A DNA stretch of 64,000 bases from contig NZ_AP023262.1 of NCBI RefSeq assembly GCF_016756615.1, positions 3,845,501 to 3,909,500 of the forward strand. The letters run 5' to 3'. A program made the position numbers and the translations under genes. The stretch comes from Mesorhizobium sp. L-8-3. GTDB lineage: Bacteria > Pseudomonadota > Alphaproteobacteria > Rhizobiales > Rhizobiaceae. Below the pieces are notes generated by a model. It saw only the letters and a list, made by a program, of their open reading frames with translations, searched no databases and was not told the DNA's origin. Shown here piece by piece: positions 44,364 through 52,518 of this stretch (the stretch's first letter is position 1; each line of letters starts with the position of its first letter).

Positions 44364-44884
44364 TGGTCGAGATGATCGCCTTCCCAGCCCGAAGCGAAGC
44401 CGTCGGCGAGGCCGAGTTCAAGATCGCCATGCGGCAGGTCGCGGCGTCGGTCGCGATCGTCACCGCCCGATCGGGCAAGCTGCGCAACGGCCTGACAGCC
44501 ACCGCCGTCTGCTCGGTGGCCGCGTCGCCGCCGACCATGCTCGTCTGCATCAACCGGAGCGCTTCGGCCGAGCCGCTGATCCAGGAGAGCGGCGCCTTTG
44601 CGATCAACTTCCTGACGGACGGGCAGCACGGGATCGCGCGCCTCTTCTCCACGTCGAAGTTGGCGCCGGAGGATCGCTTCGTCGAAGGTACATGGGGCAG
44701 CCTGGAGACCGGCGCGCCGGTGCTTGAGGGAACCGTCGCGAGCTTCGACTGCCGGGTCGAAAGCCAATTGTCGTCCGGCACCCACCACATCTATCTCGGC
44801 CGCGTCGTCGGCGTGACGTCGCTCGACATGGACGTGCTCCTTTACCGCGACGGCTCCTTCCGTCGGCTCGAGTCGGCCGGATAA
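44363..44884 (+). CDS. Flavin reductase (HpaC/split-beta-barrel type)
   Basis: A 173-residue FMN-binding reductase. It has FKIAMRQVAASVAIVTARSGKLRNGLTATAVCSVAASPPTMLVCINRSASA, the family core, then GAFAINFL, and HHIYLGRVVGVTSLDMDVLLYRDG at the end. It should supply reduced FMN to the two luciferase-like monooxygenases encoded nearby. ATG 44363 overlaps the preceding stop by one base. Confidence 0.92.
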   Translation: MVEMIAFPARSEAVGEAEFKIAMRQVAASVAIVTARSGKLRNGLTATAVCSVAASPPTMLVCINRSASAEPLIQESGAFAINFLTDGQHGIARLFSTSKLAPEDRFVEGTWGSLETGAPVLEGTVASFDCRVESQLSSGTHHIYLGRVVGVTSLDMDVLLYRDGSFRRLESAG

Positions 44885-44908
44885 ACGCTTCCGATGGGAG
44901 GATCTGAA

Positions 44909-46516
44909 ATGGGCAACGCAACACGCATTGTCGTCGTGACCGGCGCCGCCGGTGGTATCGGGCGCGCGCTCGTGGAAATCCTCGCCGCGGACGGCGACAC
45001 GGTAGTGATGGTCGACCTGCCGGGCACAGGGGTCGTCGAGCTGGCGAAGTTGCTCGGCGGCGGCCACCTCGGCGTCGAATGCGATGTGTCGCGCGAAGGC
45101 GACGTGCTCGCCCTGTTCGCGAAGGTCGACGCTGCGTTCGACCGCGTGGACGTGCTCGTCAACAACGCTGCGCTCGGCCCGACCATGACGCCGACTGTCG
45201 AGACTTCGGCGGAACTGTTCCGCAAGACGCTCTCGGTCAACCTGATCGGGCCGTTCGTGATGGCCCGCGAGGCGGCGCGGCGCATGCGGCCGGGTGGCGC
45301 CATCGTCAATATCGCCTCGCTCGCCGGCGTGCTTGGCAATCCGCGCCGCAACGCGTACTCCGCGTCGAAGGCGGGGCTGATCTCCTTCACCAAATCGCTC
45401 GCCTGCGAGTGGGCGCCGCGCGGCATCCGCGTTTGCGCCGTCGCCCCGGGCTATGTCCGCACGCCGATGGTGGCCGAGCTGGAACGCACCGGCAGGGCCG
45501 ACATCCCGGCGGTCCGCCGCCGCGTGCCAATGGGCCGCATGTGCCGCCCGGACGAGATTGCGCGCGCGGCGCGCTTCCTTGCCTCGCCCCAGGCCCACTA
45601 TGTCACCGGCTCGGTGCTCGCCGTCGACGGCGGCTGGGTCTCCTTCAACCAGCCCGGCGACGCGCACCCGCCCGTCGACGGCGCGCCGGCGGAAGAGTTC
45701 GCCCGGCCCGAGCCGTCGACCGCGCCGCGCATGGTGGTCGTCACCGGCGGTGCGGACGGCATCGGTGCGGCCGTTGTCGCGCGCTTCGCCGCAGCGGGCG
45801 ACACGGTCGTCATAGCTGACCGGAACGCGGCTGGCGCGCAGGCCCTGGCCGGAAAGCTCGGAGCCCCGCATCTCGGCCTGGCGGTCGACGTGGCCGACGA
45901 GGCGAGCGTGGTCGGGCTGTTCGCAGAGATCGCGCACCGCTTCGGCAAGGTCGACCTCCTCGTCAACAACGCTGCCGTCGCCGACACATTCACGCCGGCG
46001 TTCGAGCAGAAGCCGGAGCACATCGAGCAGGTGCTGGACATCAACCTGACCGGCGCATTCCTCTGCGCCCGAGAGGCGCTCAAACTGATGCCGGCGGGTA
46101 GCGTAGTGATCAATCTCGGTTCGATCAACACCTTCCTGCCTTTCGCGCCGCGCCACGCCTACGGCGCCTCCAAGGCGGGCATCGACATCCTTACGCGTTG
46201 CATGGCGGCCGAACTTGGGCCGAAGGGCTTCCGGTTCGCGACCGTCGCGCCGGGCTACATCCGCACCCCTGGCGTCGCATCGCTGGAGACCTCGGGCCGC
46301 GTCGACCTCAAAGCGGTACGCCGCCGCATTCCCATGGGCGATCTCGGCAGGCCGGAGGACATCGCCGACGCGGCGTTCTTCCTCGCCTCGGCGGACGCTT
46401 CCTACATCAACGGCTCGATCCTCTATGTCGACGGCGGCTGGACGTCGTTCGGCAATGCCGGCAACGCCAGCGAAGACGACGAGGACGACGTGACCTCACG
46501 GGAGGCCGCGGCATGA
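44909..46516 (+). CDS. Fused double short-chain dehydrogenase/reductase
   Basis: One 535-residue frame contains two complete SDR domains, about 5-248 and 273-515, joined by a proline- and alanine-rich linker. Both are apparently active: domain 1 has GAAGGIG (12-18), Ser137 and Tyr150/Lys154; domain 2 has GADGIG (281-286), Ser405 and Tyr418/Lys422. They share parallel C-terminal wording (VRRRVPMGR and VRRRIPMGD; VDGGWVSF and VDGGWTSF), which argues for tandem duplication. Domain 2 is followed by an acidic tail (EDDEDD). ATG 44909 follows GGGAGGA. It may catalyse two successive oxidations. Confidence 0.92.
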   Translation: MGNATRIVVVTGAAGGIGRALVEILAADGDTVVMVDLPGTGVVELAKLLGGGHLGVECDVSREGDVLALFAKVDAAFDRVDVLVNNAALGPTMTPTVETSAELFRKTLSVNLIGPFVMAREAARRMRPGGAIVNIASLAGVLGNPRRNAYSASKAGLISFTKSLACEWAPRGIRVCAVAPGYVRTPMVAELERTGRADIPAVRRRVPMGRMCRPDEIARAARFLASPQAHYVTGSVLAVDGGWVSFNQPGDAHPPVDGAPAEEFARPEPSTAPRMVVVTGGADGIGAAVVARFAAAGDTVVIADRNAAGAQALAGKLGAPHLGLAVDVADEASVVGLFAEIAHRFGKVDLLVNNAAVADTFTPAFEQKPEHIEQVLDINLTGAFLCAREALKLMPAGSVVINLGSINTFLPFAPRHAYGASKAGIDILTRCMAAELGPKGFRFATVAPGYIRTPGVASLETSGRVDLKAVRRRIPMGDLGRPEDIADAAFFLASADASYINGSILYVDGGWTSFGNAGNASEDDEDDVTSREAAA

Positions 46517-46812
46517 TCGTGCAGTACTCTTCCCAGGGCGGGCTTGCTCTCGCCGAAGCGGAGGATTTCCGCAAATTCAAGGTGCTCCTGCGCGGCTCCT
46601 TTTCCTCGATGCGGCCGGTCATCGAGGGTGTGACATTCGTCGACGACGACAACGCGCTGGTCGGCATCGACGTCGTGCCGGCTCTTCCCGGCGCGCCTGC
46701 CGGGGCCGCCTGGCTCGCCGGCTATGCGAAGATGGTCGAGGCTGCCGGCAAATATGGCTGGATCGACGAAGAGGCACGGTCGATCCGTTCCCATGTCGAG
46801 CGCGAGGCCTGA
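46513..46812 (+). CDS. Small protein of unknown function in the catabolic operon
   Basis: A 99-residue protein I do not recognise. It starts MIVQYSSQGGLALAEAEDFRKFKV and contains a central hydrophobic VTFVDDDNALVGIDVVPALPG and an alanine-rich AAWLAGYAKMVEAAGKYGWID. No signal peptide or membrane segment is apparent. Its ATG overlaps the double-SDR stop by 4 bp, and its codon use looks like its neighbours', so it is very probably real and made in step with them. It might be a small partner of the SDR or monooxygenase. Confidence 0.75.
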   Translation: MIVQYSSQGGLALAEAEDFRKFKVLLRGSFSSMRPVIEGVTFVDDDNALVGIDVVPALPGAPAGAAWLAGYAKMVEAAGKYGWIDEEARSIRSHVEREA

Positions 46813-46854
46813 CGACCGCATCGCCCCATCAGAAACCCGGACAGGAAAAGACCA

Positions 46855-47949
46855 ATGGAATTCGGTGTGTTCATCCTCGCGCAGCAGCGGGGCTATCATC
46901 AGTCGTCCCGGACCGTCATCGCCAATTCGGTCCAGCAGACCATCGCGGCCGAAGCCGCCGGCTTCGATACGGCCTGGTATGCTGAGCATCATTTCAACAA
47001 TTACAGCCTCGTTCCTTCGCCGCTGATGATGGTCGCGCATTGCGCGGGACTGACCAGCACCATCAGGCTCGGAACGGCGGTCTGTGTACTCCCGCTCTAT
47101 CATCCCAATCGCCTGCTCGGCGAGGTCGGCTTCGCCGACACCGTGTCCAACGGCCGCCTCGAACTCGGCGTGGGGTCGGGATACCAGCAGTTCGAATTCG
47201 AACGCTTCGGCGTCAATGTCGACGAAGCGCCAGCCGTCTTCAACGAATATCTGGAGGTGCTGCAGAAGGGGCTGCGTGAGCGCATCTTCAGCTTCGAGGG
47301 CCAGTATCTACGGGTTCCTCCCACGGCGATCAGCGTGCGTCCGGTGCAGAGTCCGATCCCGCCGATCTGGCTCGCGGCCGGCAGCACGAGAAGCATGGGC
47401 CGCGCGATACGGGAAGGCCACAATCTCTTCGTCACGGCCCTGCTCGGCGGGCTCGACGATATCAGGTCGCTGCGCGGGACGATCGAGCAGGCCGCGGCGC
47501 AGGAAAAGCGCGACGTTGCCGATACCAAGATCGGCTTCCTCCGCTGCGCTTTCGCCAGCGACAACGATGCCGACATCACGAGCTATATCGAGAACGCCCG
47601 GTTCCAGCGCCGGCTGTCGGAGAGCCTGCACCAGCGCAGGCAGCAGAGCTCGGACGGCTATCTGATGGCGGAGCAGCCGAGCCCGAACGACCTCTCCCTG
47701 GAGACCATCCGCGCCAACATTCCGGTGGGCAGCGTCAACCAGGTCATCGATCGGCTGCTCGAGGAGATCAGTATCCTGAAGCCGAACCACATCGCGCTGC
47801 AGACGCAACTCGGCGACTTCGATCAGGCGACGATGCTGCGTCAGATCGAGCTGTGGGGTGATCGGATCATCCCGGCCATCAAGCGCGAACTCGGCGGTGA
47901 GGCCGTGGCGGCTGCCTCGCAAGAACCTCTGCGGGCCGGCGTCCGCTGA
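46855..47949 (+). CDS. Luciferase-like (LLM) flavin-dependent monooxygenase, second copy
   Basis: A 364-residue luciferase-family enzyme. EFGVFILAQQRGYHQ, FDTAWYAEHHFNNYSLVPSPLMM, RLGTAVCVLPLYHPNRLLGEVGFADTVSNGRLELGVGSGYQQFEFERFGV and IPPIWLAAGSTRSMGRAIREG mark the family. It diverges clearly from the 437-residue enzyme at 37206, so the two likely act at different steps. It is the last gene of the island; a hairpin follows. Confidence 0.9.
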   Translation: MEFGVFILAQQRGYHQSSRTVIANSVQQTIAAEAAGFDTAWYAEHHFNNYSLVPSPLMMVAHCAGLTSTIRLGTAVCVLPLYHPNRLLGEVGFADTVSNGRLELGVGSGYQQFEFERFGVNVDEAPAVFNEYLEVLQKGLRERIFSFEGQYLRVPPTAISVRPVQSPIPPIWLAAGSTRSMGRAIREGHNLFVTALLGGLDDIRSLRGTIEQAAAQEKRDVADTKIGFLRCAFASDNDADITSYIENARFQRRLSESLHQRRQQSSDGYLMAEQPSPNDLSLETIRANIPVGSVNQVIDRLLEEISILKPNHIALQTQLGDFDQATMLRQIELWGDRIIPAIKRELGGEAVAAASQEPLRAGVR

Positions 47950-47975
47950 AGCGAGGCGATTTCGGATCTGAGGCA

Positions 47976-48002
47976 AGAGGCGGCGGCGCGAAAGCCGCCT
48001 CT
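47976..48002 (+). terminator. Hairpin after the island's last gene, possible terminator
   Basis: AGAGGCGGC (47976-47984) pairs with GCCGCCTCT (47994-48002) across a 9-base loop. There is no T-run, so if it terminates it would be a weak or factor-assisted terminator. Confidence 0.45.
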
Positions 48003-48010
48003 CCGACGCT

Positions 48011-48331
48011 TCACTCCGTGTCACGCCCGAAAGCATGACGCAACTCGCCCTTCGCCCGCTCCAGCACCTTCTTACGCTTCGCCGGAAGATTTTTGCCCGC
48101 CCGGTTGATGTAGAAGGTCAGCATCGACATCGCGGACCGGTAGGGCTCCGACTTCCTTTTCTTGCTTTCCTCGGCCGAGCGCTTGAGTGACAGGGCGATC
48201 CTCTTGGGGTTCCTGGACGCATTTAGAACTTTGTGCGTCTCGCCTCCGGCAGAAATGAAGTGTTCGTGGGGGACGCGGAGGCGCTTGAGCGGGTTTCGGC
48301 GCAGGGTCGGGAATTGACATATGCAAGGCAT
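48011..48331 (-). CDS. DUF3175-like small basic protein (N terminus uncertain)
   Basis: The C-terminal two thirds, from NPKRIALSLKRSAEESKKRKSEP through SAMSMLTFYINRAGKNLPAKRKKVLERAKGELRHAFGR, match the wording I know from DUF3175 proteins. The first 35 or so residues do not look like that family and lie over the vapB promoter, so the reading frame may have lost its native 5' end or begin further inside. Function unknown; it is lysine/arginine rich and may bind nucleic acid. Confidence 0.55.
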   Translation of the reverse strand: MPCICQFPTLRRNPLKRLRVPHEHFISAGGETHKVLNASRNPKRIALSLKRSAEESKKRKSEPYRSAMSMLTFYINRAGKNLPAKRKKVLERAKGELRHAFGRDTE

Positions 48332-48344
48332 ATGTTACCATATT
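48314..48344 (+). promoter_or_regulatory. vapBC promoter with palindromic operator
   Basis: A perfect inverted repeat ACATATGC-AAG-GCATATGT (48317-48335) overlaps TTGACA (48314-48319), a consensus -35. A -10-like CATATT lies at 48339-48344, with a 19-bp spacer. The antitoxin begins at 48367. This is the usual layout for autorepression by a VapB or VapBC complex. Confidence 0.7.
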
Positions 48345-48366
48345 TACCTCACTATGGAGGCGCCCC

Positions 48367-48615
48367 ATGACCCGCACCGTGTCCATCTTTCGCAACAACC
48401 GCAACCAAGCGATCCGTCTGCCCAAAGATTTTGAGTTCCAGGGGGTGACCGAATTGACCATTGAGCGGCAGGGCGACACGATCCTGCTGCGTCCCGTCCG
48501 GCCGGACTGGCTATCGCTCATGAAAGAACCGCTTAGCGATGCGGATTTCCTCGACGAACGGCCCGAGTTGATCGAAGAGGGACGGTTCTCTCTTGATGAT
48601 GACGGGAAGCATTGA
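48367..48615 (+). CDS. vapB: VapB-type antitoxin (AbrB/MazE-like)
   Basis: An 82-residue antitoxin. The N-terminal swapped-hairpin DNA-binding domain reads VSIFRNNRNQAIRLPKDFEFQGVTELTIERQGDTILLRP. The C-terminal tail DFLDERPELIEEGRFSLDDD is acidic and would wrap the toxin. TATGGAGG lies upstream of the ATG. Its stop overlaps the toxin start (TGATG). A palindrome upstream suggests autoregulation. Confidence 0.9.
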   Translation: MTRTVSIFRNNRNQAIRLPKDFEFQGVTELTIERQGDTILLRPVRPDWLSLMKEPLSDADFLDERPELIEEGRFSLDDDGKH

Positions 48616-49034
48616 TGCCGGCCATCTATATGCTCGACACCAATATTTGCTCATTCATCATGCGCGAACGTCCAGCCTCCGTTCTTGCACGTTTGCAGAA
48701 CGCGGCGGAAAGCCAGCACCAGATCGTCATCTCGGTCATCACTTATTACGAAATGCTGCTGGGCACGGTCGGCCGCAATGCCTCGCCTCGTCATGCGCGG
48801 CTGGTGGATGCTTTCGTCACCCGTCTCTCCACCATCCTGCCATGGGATGCGGCGTCCGCGGAACGCGCCACAGGCATCAAGCAGGATTTGGCGGCCAAGG
48901 GAACACCCATAGGCGGCAATGATACGATGATCGCGGGTCATGCGCTGGCCGCTGATTGTGTGCTGGTGACGAACAACACCCGCGAATTCTCACGTGTGCA
49001 GGGGCTGCGGTTTGAGGATTGGGTGAAGGGGTAA
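48615..49034 (+). CDS. vapC: VapC-type PIN-domain ribonuclease toxin
   Basis: A 139-residue PIN-domain nuclease. The acidic metal-binding residues are Asp8 (YMLDTN), Glu46 (TYYEMLLG) and Asp103 (GGNDTMIAGHAL), followed by VLVTNNTREFSRVQGLRFEDW, a strongly conserved VapC ending. It cleaves RNA (usually tRNA or rRNA) unless bound by VapB. I chose ATG 48615, which overlaps the antitoxin stop by one base; TTG 48612 is also in frame. Confidence 0.92.
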   Translation: MPAIYMLDTNICSFIMRERPASVLARLQNAAESQHQIVISVITYYEMLLGTVGRNASPRHARLVDAFVTRLSTILPWDAASAERATGIKQDLAAKGTPIGGNDTMIAGHALAADCVLVTNNTREFSRVQGLRFEDWVKG

Positions 49035-49268
49035 TTTCGATGGATATGATCATCGCATTTCTTTCCGCCAGTTGGTCTGGGCGGTATCATCGGCAGCGCC
49101 ATGACGAGCCTTATGCAGGCTTGGCTATGGCGTAAGGCAGTCCGGACTTGCCAGAACGTCGCCCTTGTAACAATTTGGCGAAATGAATGCTTCGGAACGC
49201 GTGCCGGCCCCCGGCGGAACCTCACGGAGGCCAGTCGGCCGGATCGGCGCGCATGATTGCGCCTTGAA

Positions 49269-50033
49269 ATGAGCATTCTGAAACCATGGGCCTGGCGAAC
49301 GAGCGCCGCGCGCCGTCGGCTCAGGCTGAGCCTCGAAGGCACGCTGGTCTATGCCGTGGGCGACGTCCACGGCTGTTACGACGAGCTGTTGGCGCTTGAA
49401 GCTATGATCGAGGCGGATGCCGCCTTCCATTCCGGGCACAAGGTGATCGTCATGCTCGGCGATTATGTCGACCGAGGCCCTGCGTCGTCGGGCGTGCTGG
49501 AACATCTGATCGCCCCTCCGCCGCCCGGCTTCGAGCGGATCTGCCTGACCGGCAATCACGAAGTGGCCTTGCTCGACTATTGCGAGGGCCGCCTCCCGCG
49601 GGCCGATTGGTTGTCGCTCGGGGCGGATGCGACACTCGCCTCATATGGCGTCAACCTCGACTATCTCGGCCAGACCTATCGATCCTCCGGGAAGGTCGAC
49701 GCCGAGATCCGCAAGCTGATACCGGCGCAGCACCTGCGTTTCCTGCGCGACCTGCCTGTCATGGTCGAGACAGAGCGCTTCATCTTCGTCCATGCGGGCA
49801 TAAGGCCGGGCATCGATCTCGACGAGCAGAAGGATGTCGACCTGATCCAGATCAGGTCGGACTTCCTCGACTATCCGCACGGACTGAAGCAGTGGGTGAT
49901 CCATGGCCATACGCCGGTCGCGGCGGCCGTGCCGCGAGGCCGGAAGCTGAACATCGACACCGGGGCCTTCCATACCGGGCGCCTCACCGCCGTGCGCATA
50001 TGGCGCGGCAAGGGACATGTGATCTCGACCTGA
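49269..50033 (+). CDS. PPP-type metallophosphoesterase (serine/threonine protein phosphatase family)
   Basis: A 254-residue phosphatase. All PPP motifs are present in order: VGDVHGCYDE, LGDYVDRGP, LTGNHE, VHAG and VIHGHTP. They bind two metals. Bacterial members dephosphorylate proteins or diadenosine polyphosphates. ATG 49269 is preferred over the in-frame TTG at 49257. The gene is separated from vapC by 234 bp that show nothing recognisable and lies just outside the exopolysaccharide operon. Confidence 0.9.
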   Translation: MSILKPWAWRTSAARRRLRLSLEGTLVYAVGDVHGCYDELLALEAMIEADAAFHSGHKVIVMLGDYVDRGPASSGVLEHLIAPPPPGFERICLTGNHEVALLDYCEGRLPRADWLSLGADATLASYGVNLDYLGQTYRSSGKVDAEIRKLIPAQHLRFLRDLPVMVETERFIFVHAGIRPGIDLDEQKDVDLIQIRSDFLDYPHGLKQWVIHGHTPVAAAVPRGRKLNIDTGAFHTGRLTAVRIWRGKGHVIST

Positions 50034-50038
50034 CGGTT

Positions 50039-50140
50039 AGAGCAATTCCAGCAAAAGTGCGCAGCGGTCTTGCGTCCGGAATTGCGTGAAAACAAAGAGA
50101 TAGAGCATTTCCGCGATTCGGAGAAAAGCGAAAATGCTCT
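50039..50140. repeat. Rhizobial intergenic palindromic element
   Basis: This segment starts AGAGCAATTCCAGCAAAAGT and ends GAAAATGCTCT. It contains AATTCCAG...GGAATTG and AGAGCATTTCCGC...GCGAAAATGCTCT inverted pairs. It resembles intergenic palindromes common in rhizobial genomes and probably ends both convergent transcripts. Confidence 0.65.
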
Positions 50141-51170
50141 AGGAGGCCGCTTCCGCACTTGCCGGGCGTGCGGCGCTGGAGGCGGGGCGTCTCCCTTTCG
50201 TCAGCGCCATCAGCGGCTTTTCAAGAATCTCATAGGAGAGGACGCCGAGCAACGTGCCTGCAAGCGTGGCGGCTGCCGCCGTCGCGAACTGGCTGAACGC
50301 CAGCATGGCGGCCAGCTTGAAGACCACCGAAACCGCCAGGGCGTGCCAGAGATAGATCGAATAGGAACTGTCCCCGAGATAGTTGAGCAGGGGGAAACGG
50401 CGGACCGCACCGCCTTTTTCCAGCGTCAGCACGCCCGTCACCAGAAGCACGGCGAACAGGCCGAACAGGAATTCATGGATCATGCCGGGATAGACAGCGA
50501 GCCAGGCGAAACCGGCCGATGCGGCAAGCACGGCTGCGCCGCCGAAGAAACGGCCCGGCAGCCTGCGCGTGAGCCACAGCCGGCCAAGGGCTGCGCCGCA
50601 CAGGAATTCCAGCATGATCGGCCGGGTGTAGGTGAACAGCACCGGATCGCTCGGCACTAGGACAAGGCCCGCCGCGACCAGGATGAGGAGGGCGCCTGCG
50701 AGAGCAGTGAAGCGCCGGCTCCGCGGCAGGAGAAGGACAAGGCCGAAGATGAGATAGAAGAACATTTCGAGATTGAGCGTCCAGCCCTGGACGAGCAGCG
50801 GCCACAATTCGCCGTTGCTCGGCGAGCGGTGCGGGATGAAGAGAAGCGACGCCAGCACGTGGTCCAGGGTGAGCCTGACGCGTGGGAACAGCCCGGCCAG
50901 GGCGCCGGCGACCATCACCATCGTCACCAGCCAGTAGAGCGGAGCGATGCGCAGGGTGCGGTCGCGATAGAAGCGCAGCGGCGTGGTCGGCCTCGTCTCG
51001 GCAAGGGTCCACATCACGAAGCCGCTGATCACGAAGAAGATGTCGACACCGGCGGCGCCCACGGTGAAGCGTGAACCGGTCCGGTCGGTCGCGTGATAGA
51101 CGACCACGGCAAGCGCGGCGACGGCGCGAAGATACTGGATGCCGTAGAGCCGGGGCATTGGTCCAGTCAT
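50139..51170 (-). CDS. exoZ: Membrane acyltransferase 3, ExoZ-like
   Basis: A polytopic acyltransferase of 343 residues that adds acetyl or a similar acyl group to exopolysaccharide subunits. The N-terminal YLRAVAALAVVVYHA contains the conserved His and FFVISGFVMW follows; RFYRDRTLRIAPLYWL carries the conserved arginines. About ten hydrophobic stretches are visible. I chose ATG 51170, which has GGGAG 8 bp upstream and does not overlap exoQ. Order relative to exoQ-exoF-exoY matches Sinorhizobium, which supports the symbol. Confidence 0.85.
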   Translation of the reverse strand: MTGPMPRLYGIQYLRAVAALAVVVYHATDRTGSRFTVGAAGVDIFFVISGFVMWTLAETRPTTPLRFYRDRTLRIAPLYWLVTMVMVAGALAGLFPRVRLTLDHVLASLLFIPHRSPSNGELWPLLVQGWTLNLEMFFYLIFGLVLLLPRSRRFTALAGALLILVAAGLVLVPSDPVLFTYTRPIMLEFLCGAALGRLWLTRRLPGRFFGGAAVLAASAGFAWLAVYPGMIHEFLFGLFAVLLVTGVLTLEKGGAVRRFPLLNYLGDSSYSIYLWHALAVSVVFKLAAMLAFSQFATAAAATLAGTLLGVLSYEILEKPLMALTKGRRPASSAARPASAEAAS

Positions 51171-51184
51171 GTCGGCCGCTCCCG

Positions 51185-52453
51185 TCACGCCGGGTGCCGC
51201 CATGCGATGCTGGCAGGGACCGGGCGGGGCTGGCGGGCCGGCACCCGCCGCCAGCCGGCGAGTCGACCTGCCGAATAGTAGAGAAGGAAGGAACCTATGG
51301 CGTAGGGATGCATGACGTCGATCTCGAAGAAGGAACGGATGACGAGCAGGATCGCCAGGCCGGCCAGCATCAGCGCCTCCGCGCCGGAACGGTCCGTCAC
51401 GACATGTCGGAGCAGCCCCGACAAGGTCCTCAGTATGATGAAGCCGATCAGCACGCAGCCGACATAACCGAGCTCGACAAGCGCCTCGATATAGGTGTTG
51501 TGGAAATGGAAGCCGCTGCGCGCGGTGATGTAGAATTCATGCCACAGGCGCTCCGCCTCGGAGAAACCCTGCACCCAATAGGCCTGATAGCCGAGGCCGA
51601 CGACGGGCGAGTCCTGCGCGGCCCTCCAGCCTTCCGCCCAGAGATAGGTGCGGCCGGTCAGCGTCGAGTCCTTGCCGAACAGGGCCAGAACCAGGTCGAC
51701 GGCGCCGAGGCCGAAGGCTGCGACGGCAAGCACGGCTGCCAGGACGAGCCCGAAGGCGAAGAAGGCTTTGCGGGTTCCGGGCGACAGCAGCAGCGTCGCG
51801 CCGAGCCCGATCACGGCAAGCAGCGTCACCGAAAGGGCGATGAGGGCCGTGGCCGATTGCGAGGCGAACAGGCCGTAAAGGCAGAACAGCGCCGCCAGCA
51901 GTGCCGCGGCCTTCGCAATTCGGTCCGTGGAAAACATGAAGGCGTAGGCGAAGGCGGCATAGACGCCGAGCGAAGCGAAGAAGCCGAGCTGGTTCTTCGA
52001 TGTGAACAGGCCCGAAAAGCTGTAGCTGCCGTCGAGCGGGTCATAAACGAAATTGCCGAAGGCGAAGGACAGCAGCAGGACCACCGAGGTCCCCGAGATC
52101 AGGCCGACGAGCAGGGTGCGGGAGGCGATGAGGCGCGCCGCGATCAGCGCGCAGACTATGTGTGAAGCATATTGCACGCTGGCCCGCGCAGTCGCGCCGG
52201 GTGCGTCGGACCAGAACACGCTGAGGCAGGCGAAAAGGCCGAAAGCGACGATCCAGGAGAATTTCAGGTAATTCCCGAGCACCGTCCGGTAATCGATCAG
52301 GATGAGCGGCAGCCACATCGCATAATAGAGCAGGATGCTGACCTGGCCGTAACGGAAGGAATAGGCGAAGACGACGACGGAAACCGATACGGCCACCGCG
52401 CCGAACCAGTGGTTAGACGCAGGGTCGATGAGCATCGCCTTCGATATCTTCAA
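51185..52453 (-). CDS. exoQ: O-antigen ligase/Wzy-like polymerase, ExoQ-like
   Basis: A 422-residue polytopic membrane protein with a Wzy_C domain. GLFTSKNQLGFFASLGVYAA and the late STLTGRTYLWAEGWRAAQDSPVVGLGYQAYW with FHFHNTYIEALVELGYVG are typical of WaaL/Wzy polymerases. ExoQ polymerises exopolysaccharide repeat units. It lies between exoF and exoZ as in Sinorhizobium. Confidence 0.87.
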   Translation of the reverse strand: MKISKAMLIDPASNHWFGAVAVSVSVVVFAYSFRYGQVSILLYYAMWLPLILIDYRTVLGNYLKFSWIVAFGLFACLSVFWSDAPGATARASVQYASHIVCALIAARLIASRTLLVGLISGTSVVLLLSFAFGNFVYDPLDGSYSFSGLFTSKNQLGFFASLGVYAAFAYAFMFSTDRIAKAAALLAALFCLYGLFASQSATALIALSVTLLAVIGLGATLLLSPGTRKAFFAFGLVLAAVLAVAAFGLGAVDLVLALFGKDSTLTGRTYLWAEGWRAAQDSPVVGLGYQAYWVQGFSEAERLWHEFYITARSGFHFHNTYIEALVELGYVGCVLIGFIILRTLSGLLRHVVTDRSGAEALMLAGLAILLVIRSFFEIDVMHPYAIGSFLLYYSAGRLAGWRRVPARQPRPVPASIAWRHPA

Positions 52454-52518
52454 CGATCGCTTCCTGATGGCCTGTTCGTTTGTCCGCCTGCCGGACCGGG
52501 CGGGGCGCCTGCGGCGCC

